The notes: a model not told the origin generated them from the sequence alone. 64,000 nt of DNA from Rhizobium rhododendri (GCF_007000325.2 NZ_CP117267.1:620001-684000); one strand, 5' to 3'. Positions 54,047 to 62,960 are shown, counted from the stretch's first letter. Numbers and translations are program-made.

Positions 54047-54164
54047 CTGATCTCCCCCCCTTGTGGGGGAGATGTCAGCGTCGCTGACAGGGAGCCTATC
54101 GAGACCGCCGCATTCACCCCCCCTCTGCCCTGTCGGGCATCTCCCCCACAAGGGGGGAGATCAG
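54047..54164. repeat. RIME-like palindromic repeat (full copy)
   Basis: The ends form a 27-bp inverted repeat (left arm 54047-54074 with one extra C, right arm 54138-54164). The body between contains a second small palindrome (TCAGCGTCGCTGA) and a CCCTGTCGGGC stem. This matches the composition of Rhizobium-specific intergenic mosaic elements (RIME). It sits between the YcgN gene and the PIN pair. Confidence 0.8.
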
Positions 54165-54275
54165 CTGGGGCCGTATTGTCTGCATCCCTGGTAATTAGAT
54201 GCCTCACATTCTGACACCTCATGGTCTGCCGCCAAAAGCGGGGACGTTGGTGAGGTAACGGCCAAGGCGACGCCA

Positions 54276-54330
54276 GCCTGATCTCCCCCGCTTGTGGGGG
54301 AGATGTCAGCGTAGCTGACAGAGGGGGTGG
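54276..54330. repeat. Partial RIME-like repeat
   Basis: Repeats the left arm and the TCAGCG-x-x-GCTGA palindrome of the full copy at 54047, without the right half. It ends about 90 bp before the antitoxin gene, so it lies in or near that promoter. Confidence 0.75.
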
Positions 54331-54417
54331 CCACCGTGATTTCTGGGGGTATAGGCAGGTTGTAAACGGCTGCCCTCGCGGGTATATAGAAATGATGTGT
54401 TTCTATAGGAGCTAGCG

Positions 54418-54774
54418 ATGTCCTCCACAATCTCGGCGAATGTCGATGGCAAAACGGCCACGAAATTGAAGATGGTGGCTTCGATGGAAAACAGGTCCGT
54501 ATCGAACGCGGTTTCCAGCGCAATCACTGTTTTCGTTGGGCTTCCCAAGGGCGTTCGCGATTTGCTGCTCGAGTTGAACGCACAGAACGACCAGGACACG
54601 ATCACCAGGCTTGGCCGCGAAATGATGGCTGCGGCCGCAAGGGTCCGTCTTGAGAAGGCAACCGCCGATCTCGCATCCGAGCACCGTTTCGGAGGGCCTG
54701 AAGATGCGTCCAGCGAGATCGACATGTTGGAGGAGGCCACGTCCCTTACCCGAGCCGTAGCGCACCGGAAGTAA
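54418..54774 (+). CDS. Antitoxin-like protein of the second PIN pair
   Basis: A 118-residue protein. The N-terminal 60 residues ('STISANVDGKTATKLKMVAS' then 'RSVSNAVSSAITVFVGLP') look like a ribbon-helix-helix DNA-binding domain; the C-terminal half is acidic and helical. ATAGGAG stands 8 bases before the ATG. It lies 3 bp upstream of a PIN-domain gene on the same strand, so it should be the antitoxin and self-regulator. It is embedded between RIME-like repeats. Confidence 0.7.
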   Translation: MSSTISANVDGKTATKLKMVASMENRSVSNAVSSAITVFVGLPKGVRDLLLELNAQNDQDTITRLGREMMAAAARVRLEKATADLASEHRFGGPEDASSEIDMLEEATSLTRAVAHRK

Positions 54775-54777
54775 GGC

Positions 54778-55395
54778 ATGGATCGTCCGGTCCGGGTGGT
54801 GCTCGATGTCAATGTCTTCGTCGCCAACATAATGGCGCACGACCGTGGTCATGTGGGAACTGCAACGCAGACCCTGGTGTCGATGGTGAGCAACCAGAAA
54901 TGGGGCGTGGCCGACAGGTCTCAGTTGGTCGTCTCCTTCGAGATGATCGAAACCCTTGAGACGGTTCTCCGCCGGCTGCAATTTTCGAATGACCGCATTG
55001 ATGCCTATACCGGCTCTATTGTCGATATCATGAAATATGGGCCGGATGGGCTTGATCCCTATCTTATCCTGGGCGGAGAAGAGCGCTTCGCCATGTCCGA
55101 CGTCGAGGATGCAGGCGTGCTGGCGACGGCCTTCGGGTCCGAAGCCGACATTCTTGTCACGGATAATTTGAAAGATTTCGCTTCCAACGATGCGTCTGTC
55201 GTCGACACTCAAGTGGTGAACACGACGTCTTCTGGCAAGCGAACCCTCCAGGCTCTCAGATACGAGATCGGCAGCGCGGATCTGATTATCGCGCACCCGT
55301 TCGATGTCATGCAGTGGATACGCCTGGGCTACGATTTTACGCCCGGCATCCTGTGGAATACGATCCAGAAGCCAGACAATTCGGTTGGCCTATGA
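54778..55395 (+). CDS. PIN domain protein, likely toxin
   Basis: A 205-residue protein with a PIN domain in the first 140 residues: Asp10 in 'VVLDVNVFVANIM', Glu in 'MIETLETVLRR', Asp in 'MSDVEDAGVLATAFGSEADI' and 'LVTDNLKDF'. This four-acid set binds metal for RNA cleavage. The extra 60 residues after the domain ('RYEIGSADLIIAHPFDVMQW') are uncommon for short VapC toxins. It follows the putative antitoxin by 3 bp, and a RIME-like repeat begins 16 bp after the stop. Confidence 0.8.
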   Translation: MDRPVRVVLDVNVFVANIMAHDRGHVGTATQTLVSMVSNQKWGVADRSQLVVSFEMIETLETVLRRLQFSNDRIDAYTGSIVDIMKYGPDGLDPYLILGGEERFAMSDVEDAGVLATAFGSEADILVTDNLKDFASNDASVVDTQVVNTTSSGKRTLQALRYEIGSADLIIAHPFDVMQWIRLGYDFTPGILWNTIQKPDNSVGL

Positions 55396-55411
55396 GTATT
55401 TCGGCAACTGC

Positions 55412-55474
55412 CGAGACTGCCGCATTCACCCCCCTCTGCCCTGTCGGGCATCTCCCCCACAGGGGGGAGATCGG
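55412..55474. repeat. Partial RIME-like repeat before the GTA cluster
   Basis: Repeats the right half of the element at 54047 (CCGAGACTGCCGCATTC, the CCCTGTCGGGC stem and the CATCTCCCCCACA arm). It lies between the PIN toxin gene and the first GTA gene, and ends about 95 bp before that gene. Confidence 0.75.
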
Positions 55475-55567
55475 GTGCGGCGGCCTCATTGGTTCAGCAT
55501 TCCGAAAAATTCCATGTCCCGCCCGCTGACGCTTTCGTGTCCGGCGCGCTGACCCGTGAGAGTTGCC

Positions 55568-56173
55568 ATGCATGAATTCGAGGGTTTCGATCCCGGCCTG
55601 TTCGGGTACTGGCCGAATGCGCTGGCCTATCGGGGTTGCGATATCGGGTGGGGTGCCAACGAGTGCCTTCGACAGGCGGAAGCCTGCCTGCTGGAAATCA
55701 AATCCGGCAGTGCCGAGGATGTCCTTCGGACTTTGCTCAACGAGATGACGGTCGAGATGCGGGCCGAGTTCGACTATTTCAAGGGACTGCGCTCTGCGGC
55801 GGAAGCGTCCGGCAAGGCGTTTGCGGAAGGGACGGGCGACGAGGCTGCGGCAAAGCTTGCCCGTGCCGATGTCAAGCTGTCGGTCGATGCGATGTCGCTG
55901 ATCGTCCGGACGCTGGAAAAGATCGATGGCCTGCAGCGCCAGATGGCGCGCGACCGGGAAACGGAGATCGAGCGCCATGCCGATGGGCCCGGATATGTGG
56001 AAAACAAGCGCCGGCTGCTGGCGATCATCGAGCAACGTGCCGAGGATCGGGCGCGGGCAATTGTTGCGGAACGCGATCTTCAGCGGGCTAACCCCGGTCT
56101 GGATCCCGCCGCCACCGCCACCGGGCCGCCGCAAGGGGATCCGCCGGCTGCTGAAGCTGATGCGGTATTTTGA
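55568..56173 (+). CDS. GTA/phage-type protein in the small-terminase position
   Basis: A 201-residue helical, charged protein with no motif that I recognise with certainty. It lies directly before a GTA-type large terminase, where the small terminase subunit or gene g1 is found in alphaproteobacterial gene transfer agents. The N-terminus ('HEFEGFDPGLFGYWPNALAY') is Pro/aromatic-rich; residues 50-160 form long helices, consistent with DNA-binding adaptor subunits. A GTG at 55556 is an alternative start. The C-terminus is Pro/Ala-rich. Confidence 0.6.
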   Translation: MHEFEGFDPGLFGYWPNALAYRGCDIGWGANECLRQAEACLLEIKSGSAEDVLRTLLNEMTVEMRAEFDYFKGLRSAAEASGKAFAEGTGDEAAAKLARADVKLSVDAMSLIVRTLEKIDGLQRQMARDRETEIERHADGPGYVENKRRLLAIIEQRAEDRARAIVAERDLQRANPGLDPAATATGPPQGDPPAAEADAVF

Positions 56174-56390
56174 CGACGTGTTGAAGACCCACAGTACGGA
56201 AATGGCGCAACTCAGGTGCACGAGCCGCGCCGCTGCGATTTCGGCGGACAACCGGGCCTTCAGGCAGGCCGAACCTTCGCCGGCAAGTGTGACGGCCGTG
56301 TCCGAGCAACTCTCAAGCGTCACGGCGTCGGGGCTTGCTTCAGGCCAATCGGCTGGTGCCGGTCCGGCGCTGGCGGCGAGGGGAGGCCGG

Positions 56391-57659
56391 ATGGCGGGCG
56401 ATACCGATTGCGATGCCGTCCTCAATGCGCTTGCCGCGGAATATCTCGCCGTCAAGGACTGGGAGATCGCCGGTCGCGATCACCAGAGGCCGCCGCCGGG
56501 GTGTTGGCGCAGCTGGTTGCTGCTCGGCGGTCGCGGCTCCGGCAAGACAAGGGCGGGTGCAGAATGGGTGCATGGGCTCGCCAGCGCCGGAGACCGGTCC
56601 GATCTTCGTATCGCGCTGGTCGCCGAAACGCTTGGCGATGCCCGCGAGGTGATGATCGACGGCGTGTCCGGCATCTGTCGCATCGCCCGGCTGAAGCGGC
56701 CGGATTTCGAGATCTCCCGCCGCCGGCTGGTCTGGCCGAATGGCGCGGTGGCCCAGATATTCTCCTCCGAAGATCCAGAAAGCCTGCGCGGGCCGCAGTT
56801 TCATTTCGCCTGGTGCGACGAGCTGGCCAAATGGAAGCATGGCCAGGAAACCTTTGACATGCTGCAGTTCGGGCTTCGCCTCGGCGAGCATCCGCAGCAG
56901 CTGGTGACCACGACGCCGCGCCCGGTGCCGTTGCTCAAAAACCTATTGGCCGATGCCGGCACGGTCGTTACGCGTCTGTCGACGCTGTCCAACGCGGGCA
57001 ACCTGTCGCCGGGTTTCATCTCGGCACTTGCAGCCCGCTACGGCGGTACGCGGCTAGGGCGCCAGGAGCTGGATGGAGAACTGATAGAGGACCGCGAGGA
57101 TGGTCTCTGGAAGCGCGACACGATTGCGGCGCTGGTGCAAAAACTGACTGGCCCGCTCCGGCGCATCGTCGTTGCCGTCGACCCGCCGGCCTCCGCCGGG
57201 CCAAATGCCTGCTGCGGCATCGTCGTCGCAGGCCTCGAGGCCTCGGGAAGGGCGGTGGTACTGGCCGATTGCTCGGTGGAAGGCGCAAGTCCTGCCACAT
57301 GGGCGGGGGCTGTCGTCAGGGCCTTCCGGCGTTTCGATGCCGACCGCATCGTTGCCGAGATCAACCAGGGCGGCGACATGGTGACGGCCATGCTGCGCAG
57401 CATCGACATCAACCTGCCGGTAACGACGGTACGTGCGACGCGCGGCAAATTTCTGCGGGCCGAGCCGGTGGCAGCCCTCTACGAACAAGGCCGCGTGGGT
57501 CACGCCGGGCGTTTCACGGCGCTGGAAGACCAGATGTGCGATTTCGGACCGGATGGATTGTCGCTCGGCCGGTCGCCCGACCGGCTCGATGCGCTGGTCT
57601 GGGCGTTGACGGCGCTGATGCTGGAAGGTGGCGGCGAGCCCCGTGTCCGCGGCATCTGA
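56391..57659 (+). CDS. GTA/phage terminase large subunit (DNA packaging ATPase)
   Basis: A 422-residue packaging motor. Walker A is GGRGSGKT (46-53) in 'WRSWLLLGGRGSGKTRAGAE', Walker B is 'FHFAWCDE' (137-144), and the C-terminal part is a nuclease domain ('IVVAVDPPASAG' strand carries the first metal-binding Asp). The form 'LLLGGRGSGKTRAGAEW' is typical of GTA-type terminases, which package random host DNA rather than a phage genome. I chose the ATG at 56391 with GGGAGG four bases upstream; an ATG at 56160 overlapping the previous gene would add 77 unrelated residues. The portal gene is missing from its normal place directly downstream. Confidence 0.88.
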   Translation: MAGDTDCDAVLNALAAEYLAVKDWEIAGRDHQRPPPGCWRSWLLLGGRGSGKTRAGAEWVHGLASAGDRSDLRIALVAETLGDAREVMIDGVSGICRIARLKRPDFEISRRRLVWPNGAVAQIFSSEDPESLRGPQFHFAWCDELAKWKHGQETFDMLQFGLRLGEHPQQLVTTTPRPVPLLKNLLADAGTVVTRLSTLSNAGNLSPGFISALAARYGGTRLGRQELDGELIEDREDGLWKRDTIAALVQKLTGPLRRIVVAVDPPASAGPNACCGIVVAGLEASGRAVVLADCSVEGASPATWAGAVVRAFRRFDADRIVAEINQGGDMVTAMLRSIDINLPVTTVRATRGKFLRAEPVAALYEQGRVGHAGRFTALEDQMCDFGPDGLSLGRSPDRLDALVWALTALMLEGGGEPRVRGI

Positions 57660-57700
57660 AAGCGTGGATAATGACGGGCAGCGCCGGGCTGCCCGCAGTC

Positions 57701-57829
57701 TCAGGCCTGGGCGGTATGGGTCGCCGGCTTTGGAGCCGTCTCGCGGGTTTGCATCTGGCGCCATTCGCTTTCATGGCGCTCGAAAACATGCTGTGGAACG
57801 GTTTTGGTGCTTTGATCGGGCTTTGACAT
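57701..57829 (-). CDS. Possible small protein downstream of the terminase
   Basis: A 42-residue frame starting 'MSKPDQSTKTVPQHVFERHE', with GAGG 5 bases before the ATG, on the strand opposite the terminase. It is basic and probably disordered. No family recognised. It may be a real short gene or chance; the good ribosome-binding site is the only support. Confidence 0.35.
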   Translation of the reverse strand: MSKPDQSTKTVPQHVFERHESEWRQMQTRETAPKPATHTAQA

Positions 57830-58199
57830 CAGAACCTCGCTGGACGTTGACTGGGCAGATAACGACTTTGTGACATCATAGTTCCACAGCTTAAAGCGGT
57901 TGTAAATCAGGGGTTTAAACATGTTAAACGATTGAATTTTTTTTAAACCGATTGAAGTTGTGGAGATCATGCAATCCCCGGCCACGTTGCCGGATCAAAG
58001 CCTCGTCGGCATCGATGTCCTCTGTCGAGTTCAATCCAGGATGCTTGCGGCCGTGCCCAATATACGCGCGCAGGGTTGTGTCGCTGAGCTATGAATCGCC
58101 TCACAAAGAAAGGACACGCAGCGCTCTCCGGAGCGCATTCGCGACGTGACGACCTCCGGTGCACAAGTCCATTCCGCTGCATAGACAATGGAGAGACAG
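57830..58199. other. AT-rich junction between terminase and lysin gene
   Basis: About 370 bases. The part from 57870 to 57960 is unusually AT-rich with repeated GTTTAAAC-like words (57911-57918 and others) and a run of eight T, unlike neighbouring DNA. A small hairpin (GCGCTC-TCCG-GAGCGC) lies at 58121-58136. No gene is supported. This is where the GTA cluster is interrupted. Confidence 0.45.
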
Positions 58200-58817
58200 A
58201 TGAGCCTGAACCGCGACTTCTTCTTCGACCAGCTGCGCGAAAAACTCTATCCAAACGGCCTGAACATGGCGCAGGTCGAGGGCCACGAGGCCGTCCTCGA
58301 TGCCTGGGAAAAGGACCACGCCAAAAGCGACGACCGGTGGCTCGCCTATATCCTGGCGACCGCCTACCACGAATCCGCCTTCACCATGCAGCCTGTCCGC
58401 GAGACGCTGGCCAACACCGACGAGCAGGCCGCAGCCAAGCTGGAGGCGGCCTGGGATGCGGGAAAGCTCTCATGGGTGAAGACGCCGTACTGGCGCAAGG
58501 ATGCCGATGGGAAATACTGGTTCGGCCGCGGACTGGTGCAGATCACCTTCAAGGCGAATTACCGGAAGCTCGGGGATGCCATCGGCGTCGATCTGGTCGC
58601 CGATCCCGATCTTGCGCTGGATCTGGACGTGGCCGTCCTGATCATCTTCTACGGCATGCTGAACGGCAGCTTCACCGGCCGCAAGCTGGCGGACTATTTT
58701 AACAAGACCAAGGGCGACTGGGTCAACGCCCGCCGGATCGTCAATGGCCTCGACCGCGCCGACACGATTGCTGGCTACGGCAAGATCTATTACGCGGCGC
58801 TCAGCTACACGGTTTAG
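58200..58817 (+). CDS. GH19-like lysozyme/endolysin
   Basis: A 205-residue cytoplasmic-type lysin without signal peptide. 'AYILATAYHESAFTMQPVRE' (about 44-63) provides a His-Glu pair expected of the GH19/lysozyme-like catalytic Glu, and 'YWFGRGLVQITFKANYRKLG' (about 103-122) is the GH19 signature RGxxQxT/x-x-x-NY. It should cut peptidoglycan. Relatives are prophage or GTA lysis enzymes. It lies 540 bp after the terminase on the same strand, so it may serve the GTA. The ATG at 58200 has GGAG eight bases upstream; ATG 58188 is an alternative. Confidence 0.82.
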   Translation: MSLNRDFFFDQLREKLYPNGLNMAQVEGHEAVLDAWEKDHAKSDDRWLAYILATAYHESAFTMQPVRETLANTDEQAAAKLEAAWDAGKLSWVKTPYWRKDADGKYWFGRGLVQITFKANYRKLGDAIGVDLVADPDLALDLDVAVLIIFYGMLNGSFTGRKLADYFNKTKGDWVNARRIVNGLDRADTIAGYGKIYYAALSYTV

Positions 58818-58829
58818 AGGCAACCAGCC

Positions 58830-59234
58830 TTAGTCGGGCAGGAACCTGCGGACGAGGTCGCGTGCGACACGCTTGGGCTTGCGGGTGGCCGCATCGACGC
58901 AGCACCAGGAACTGATGACTTCCGCGGACACATCCTTGCCGCGCTTGAAGATGGTCTTGAACGACGCCCGCGAACCACGGGTCTCCGTCGCCGTCACCAG
59001 CGCCTCGACATTGTCGTCGAGGAAAAGCGGCGCACGGTAGGTTATGTCGTGCTTGAGCGCGACCCAGAGCAGGCCTGCCCGGGCCTCGATCGGAGCGACA
59101 TGCTTCCAGTAGCTGACGATCGTCTCCTGCACCCACTGCAGATAGACGGCGTTGTTGACATGCCCCATCTGGTCGATGTCCCCCGGCGATATCGTGATGC
59201 GGTGCTCGAACGTGGGTGTCGGGTGATGCGGCAT
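58830..59234 (-). CDS. Acyl-CoA thioesterase (4HBT hot-dog fold)
   Basis: A 134-residue hot-dog-fold thioesterase. The signature 'DIDQMGHVNNAVYLQWVQE' (19-37) contains the catalytic Asp19-region motif (D-x-M-G-H-V-N-N-x-x-Y) of 4HBT enzymes. It would hydrolyse a thioester such as acyl-CoA; specificity is unknown. Start at 59234 begins with the family's usual His/Pro-rich tail. It converges on the lysin gene with 12 bp between and follows the CorA gene on the same strand. Confidence 0.85.
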   Translation of the reverse strand: MPHHPTPTFEHRITISPGDIDQMGHVNNAVYLQWVQETIVSYWKHVAPIEARAGLLWVALKHDITYRAPLFLDDNVEALVTATETRGSRASFKTIFKRGKDVSAEVISSWCCVDAATRKPKRVARDLVRRFLPD

Positions 59235-59288
59235 GTCCTACACTTGGGAGCAGCGGGAGGGCTATTCAATACCGGGGTGAGGAGAGGC

Positions 59289-60254
59289 TCAGATCCAGCC
59301 GGTCTTTTTGAAGCGCATGTAGAGCCCGCCGCAGAGAACGACGATGACGCCGAGCACGACGTAATAGCCGTATTCGGTCTTCAGTTCGGGCATGTTTTCG
59401 AAATTCATGCCGTAGATGCCCGCAATCGCAGTGGGCACGGCAAGGATAGCCGCCCAGGCCGCAAGCTGCCGGGTAATCACCCCCTGGCGCTGCTGCTCGA
59501 GCAGGTTACTGGCCTCGAAAACGGAGGTGATGACGTCCCGGAGACCGGCAACCATCGATTCCACCCGGTGGACATGGTCGAGCACGTCGCGGAAATAGGG
59601 CTTTGCCTCATAGTCGAGACAGGGCAGGTCGAGATGGACGAGCTTGCCGCACAGTTCCGACATCGGCCCGAGGACGCGCTGGAACAGGATGACCTGACGG
59701 CGCAGCTGGAACAGGCGGGTGATCTGGGTCCGCTCCAGGAAGGATTCGAGCATGCGGCTTTCCATGCCGAGCACATGGTCCTCGATCGTCTGGACGACCG
59801 GCAGGTAGCCATCGACGATGAAATCGATGATCGCATGCAGCACGTAATCCGTGCCGTGGGCCAGCAACTGCGGCGATTCCTCGAGCTGGCCGCGCAGCTG
59901 GCTGTGGCCCCGGTCCGATCCGTGCCGGACGGTAATGATGTGGCGCTTGCCGACGAAGATCGCCGTCTCGCCATAGTCGATGTCATCGCCGGTGAGGTGT
60001 GCGGTCTTTGCCAGCACGAACAACTGCTCGCCGTAGATATCGAGCTTGGGGACCTGCTTGGCATTCAGCGCGTCCTCGACGGCCAGGCGGTGCAGCCCGA
60101 ACGAGCGCTGCAGCACCTGCAGTTCGTCGAGGGTCGGATCATGCAGCCCGATCCAGACGAATTCGTTCTCCGCCACCGGCGCAACCGCTGCCGCAATCGG
60201 CACCTTCTCGGCCCGCACTCCATCGCGATACAGAAAGGATGCAACAACACTCAT
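59289..60254 (-). CDS. CorA family magnesium/cobalt transporter
   Basis: A 321-residue CorA. The N-terminal alpha/beta domain ('FVWIGLHDPTLDELQVLQRSFG') is followed by long helices and two C-terminal membrane helices, with the diagnostic GMN in 'IAGIYGMNFENMP' closing the first. It forms a pentameric Mg2+ (or Co2+/Ni2+/Zn2+) channel in the inner membrane. The start ATG at 60254 is the family's conserved start ('SVVASFLYRDG'); a longer frame exists. It diverges from the phosphodiesterase gene. Confidence 0.9.
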   Translation of the reverse strand: MSVVASFLYRDGVRAEKVPIAAAVAPVAENEFVWIGLHDPTLDELQVLQRSFGLHRLAVEDALNAKQVPKLDIYGEQLFVLAKTAHLTGDDIDYGETAIFVGKRHIITVRHGSDRGHSQLRGQLEESPQLLAHGTDYVLHAIIDFIVDGYLPVVQTIEDHVLGMESRMLESFLERTQITRLFQLRRQVILFQRVLGPMSELCGKLVHLDLPCLDYEAKPYFRDVLDHVHRVESMVAGLRDVITSVFEASNLLEQQRQGVITRQLAAWAAILAVPTAIAGIYGMNFENMPELKTEYGYYVVLGVIVVLCGGLYMRFKKTGWI

Positions 60255-60430
60255 GCAAAAGGACCCCGTCTCGGCCCCATGCAACACCCGCATGAACGCC
60301 ATCTACCGCCGCTATCTAGGCACCCCGCCGCGCGATGTAAGGGCGGGTGCGAATTTTTGCGTGGTGCAAATCGCATCCGTTGGAAGTTGACAATCGTCTG
60401 GGGGTTTCAATGTGTGAACCGGTCTTGCAA

Positions 60431-60452
60431 CTGTCACGAAACTGTCAAGCAG
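60431..60452 (+). promoter_or_regulatory. PHO box (PhoB-binding site)
   Basis: Two 11-bp direct repeats CTGTCACGAAA and CTGTCAAGCAG match the PHO box consensus, with both CTGTCA half sites perfect and 11-bp phase. It ends about 40 bp before the phosphodiesterase ATG. Control by phosphate starvation is strongly suggested. Confidence 0.8.
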
Positions 60453-60493
60453 CGCGGCTAGCGTCGGGCTCAGTCAAGAGATCGGAGACAGCC

Positions 60494-62332
60494 ATGACAT
60501 TGAAATTTCTATCCGCCGTGCTCGCAGCCGGAGTTGCAAGCCTTTGCGCCATCGGCGCTGCCGGAGCCGCCGACCAGCCGCACAATGTCATCCTGTTTGT
60601 TGCCGACGGTCTCCGCAGCCCCGTTGTCGACGACACCACGGCGCCCAACATGGCGGCGCTCGCCCGCAACGGCGTCTATCTGCGCAACAGCCACTCGCTG
60701 TTTCCGACCTTCACCACGGCCAATGCCTCCGCACTGGCGACCGGCCATATGCTTGGCGATACGGGCGATTTCTCGAACACCATCTACACCGGCTTCCAGG
60801 TTCCCGGCGCCGGCAAGAGCCTGACGCCGTTTCTCGAAAGCGATCCGGTGCTCGGCGATGTCGACGAGCATTTCTCCGGCAACTACCTGAACGAGGCGAC
60901 TATCCTGCAGCTGGCCCGCGACAAGGGGTTCGGCACCGCCTCGATCGGCAAGCTCGGTCCCGCACTGATTTTCGACCACACCGAGCGAACCGGCGAAAAG
61001 ACCATCCTGATCGACGATGCTACCGGCACCGAGAAGGGTATCCCGCTGTCTGCCGAAACGCAGGATCGCCTGAAGGCAGCCGGGCTGCAACTGGCGGCGC
61101 CAGGCCGTGGGCCCAACAGCAAGTCGGGCGATTTCCAGACGGCAGGGACGAAATCGGCCAACACCATCCAGCAGGATTATTTCGCTGCCGCCGCCACCCG
61201 CGCCGTGCTGCCCGAGCTTGCCGACAAGCACAAGCCGTTCGTCATGGTCTTTTGGTCCCGCGATCCGGATGGCACCCAGCATAACCAGGGCGACAGCCTC
61301 GGCAAGCTGGTGCCCGGCATCAACGGCCCGACCTCGATGGCGGCCATCCGCAATGCCGACGACGATCTCGGCCGCCTGCGCGCTGCCCTGCAGGAACAGG
61401 GACTGGCCGACAGCACCGACATCATCGTGACCGCTGACCATGGTTTCTCGACGATTTCGAAGCAAAGCCAGACCAGCGCCGCCGGTAAGGCGAGCTACGC
61501 CGACGTCACCCCCGGCCTTTTGCCGGTCGGCTTCCTTTCGCTCGACCTTGCCAAGGCGCTGAGCCTGCCGCTGATCGATCCGGACCAGGATTACAAGGCG
61601 ATCGACGCCGGCCAGCACCCGAAGAGCGGCAACGGCCTGATCGGCGGGGACAAGGACCACCCGAAGGTGGTGGTGGCTGCCAACGGCGGATCTGACCTGA
61701 TTTACCTGCCGGACGGCGACAAGGCGATGGCAAAGAACGTCGTCGATGCGCTCCTGAAGCAGGATTACGTCAGCGGCATCTTCGTCGCCAAATCGCTCGG
61801 TGCCTTCCCCGGTACACTGTCGCTCGACGACATCGCGCTGGAAGGGTCTGCCGTCACGCCGATGCCGGCCATCGCCGTCAACTTCCGCTCCTTCTCGACG
61901 ATCTGCGGCCAGCCGGAGCGCTGCACTGCCGAGGTCGCCGACAGCGGACTGCAGCAGGGCCAGGGCATGCACGGATCCTTCAGCCGTGCCGATACCTGGA
62001 ACTTCCAGGCGATGATCGGCCCGGACTTCAAGTCAGGCTTCGTCGACGCCGCGCCGACCAGCAATGCGGACATCGGCAAGACCATCGCCCGCATCCTCGA
62101 CCTCAAGACCGAAGACAAGGGCAAGCTCGTCGGCCGCGTCATCACCGAAGCGATGAAGGACGGCACCATGCCCGAGGTCGCCACGAAAATGCTGGTGTCG
62201 GAACCGGCCGAAAACGGTCTGAAGACGATCATCGACATGCAGATGGTCGGCGATACCCGATATTTCGACGCCGCCGGCTTCCCCGGTCGCACTGTCGGTC
62301 TCACCGTATCGGACGGCACATCGATGAACTGA
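60494..62332 (+). CDS. Secreted alkaline phosphatase-superfamily phosphodiesterase
   Basis: A 612-residue exported enzyme with a signal peptide (1-26, cleavage after Gly-Ala-Ala). The alkaline-phosphatase/NPP superfamily features are Asp38 in 'VILFVADGLRSP' (metal ligand), the nucleophile Thr in 'FPTFTTANASALATGH' (about 70-85), 'SRDPDGTQHNQGD' (Asp and His ligands) and 'VTADHGFSTI'. It would release phosphate from extracellular phosphodiesters or nucleotides. The ATG at 60494 has GGAGA seven bases before it. A PHO box upstream implies induction when phosphate is scarce, which fits a scavenging enzyme. Confidence 0.87.
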   Translation: MTLKFLSAVLAAGVASLCAIGAAGAADQPHNVILFVADGLRSPVVDDTTAPNMAALARNGVYLRNSHSLFPTFTTANASALATGHMLGDTGDFSNTIYTGFQVPGAGKSLTPFLESDPVLGDVDEHFSGNYLNEATILQLARDKGFGTASIGKLGPALIFDHTERTGEKTILIDDATGTEKGIPLSAETQDRLKAAGLQLAAPGRGPNSKSGDFQTAGTKSANTIQQDYFAAAATRAVLPELADKHKPFVMVFWSRDPDGTQHNQGDSLGKLVPGINGPTSMAAIRNADDDLGRLRAALQEQGLADSTDIIVTADHGFSTISKQSQTSAAGKASYADVTPGLLPVGFLSLDLAKALSLPLIDPDQDYKAIDAGQHPKSGNGLIGGDKDHPKVVVAANGGSDLIYLPDGDKAMAKNVVDALLKQDYVSGIFVAKSLGAFPGTLSLDDIALEGSAVTPMPAIAVNFRSFSTICGQPERCTAEVADSGLQQGQGMHGSFSRADTWNFQAMIGPDFKSGFVDAAPTSNADIGKTIARILDLKTEDKGKLVGRVITEAMKDGTMPEVATKMLVSEPAENGLKTIIDMQMVGDTRYFDAAGFPGRTVGLTVSDGTSMN

Positions 62333-62511
62333 GGCAGGCCGATCGAGGTTCAAAACGGCGCGATCTCGGCGCCCTGGGAAAAGATCCCTGCCGAGATCGC
62401 ATTGGACTTTCCCGCTTGATGGACTGAGCCCGGGGCAGCATGCCCCGGTTGAACGCCGGCGGCACGCATGCTAACCGCTGCGACAGACAACGTCCTCGAG
62501 GAGTGCCACGC

Positions 62512-62820
62512 GTGATCCGTCATATCGTCTTCTTCAACGTCGCCGATCGGGCCAATCTGGAGGCGGTCCGGGCAGGCCTGTCGATCCTCACCGAAATTCC
62601 TCACGCCCGGCTGCTGGAGATCGGCACCAACGTCAAGACCGACCAGCTCGGCACCGACGTCGACCTCGTCGTCTACGGCGAATTCGACGACGAGGCAGCA
62701 CTGGCGGCCTACAAGGCCCATCCGAATTACCAGATCTCGATAGAACGCGTCCGGCCGCTGCGCGAGATGCGGATTGCCGCGGACTACGACAGCGAGACGG
62801 CGGTGCGGGAGGCGATTTAG
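62512..62820 (+). CDS. Dabb family stress-responsive barrel protein
   Basis: A 102-residue dimeric alpha-beta barrel (stress-responsive A/B barrel). It starts 'IRHIVFFNVADRANLEAVRAGL' and ends 'HPNYQISIERVRPLREMRIAADY'; the 'HIVFF' strand and late 'HP' are usual for Dabb. The function of bacterial members is unknown. The start is a GTG at 62512 with GGAG eight bases upstream. It is on the same strand as the phosphodiesterase with 180 bp between. Confidence 0.85.
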   Translation: MIRHIVFFNVADRANLEAVRAGLSILTEIPHARLLEIGTNVKTDQLGTDVDLVVYGEFDDEAALAAYKAHPNYQISIERVRPLREMRIAADYDSETAVREAI

Positions 62821-62960
62821 GGCGGCGGGGCGTTTGGCTGGCGGATTTCGAGCGGCTGGGTTTGCGGAAAGCGGCGGTCGCTTGAGGGCGCGCGACAGGG
62901 ATGTCCATTGCTACTGTAATGGCCTACGCCCTTTAAAGCTGCGGTATCTGGGAGCAGCAC

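Noticed and set aside
53926..54417. CRISPR-like array
   Set aside because: The repeated palindromes are irregularly spaced and of RIME type, without uniform spacers.
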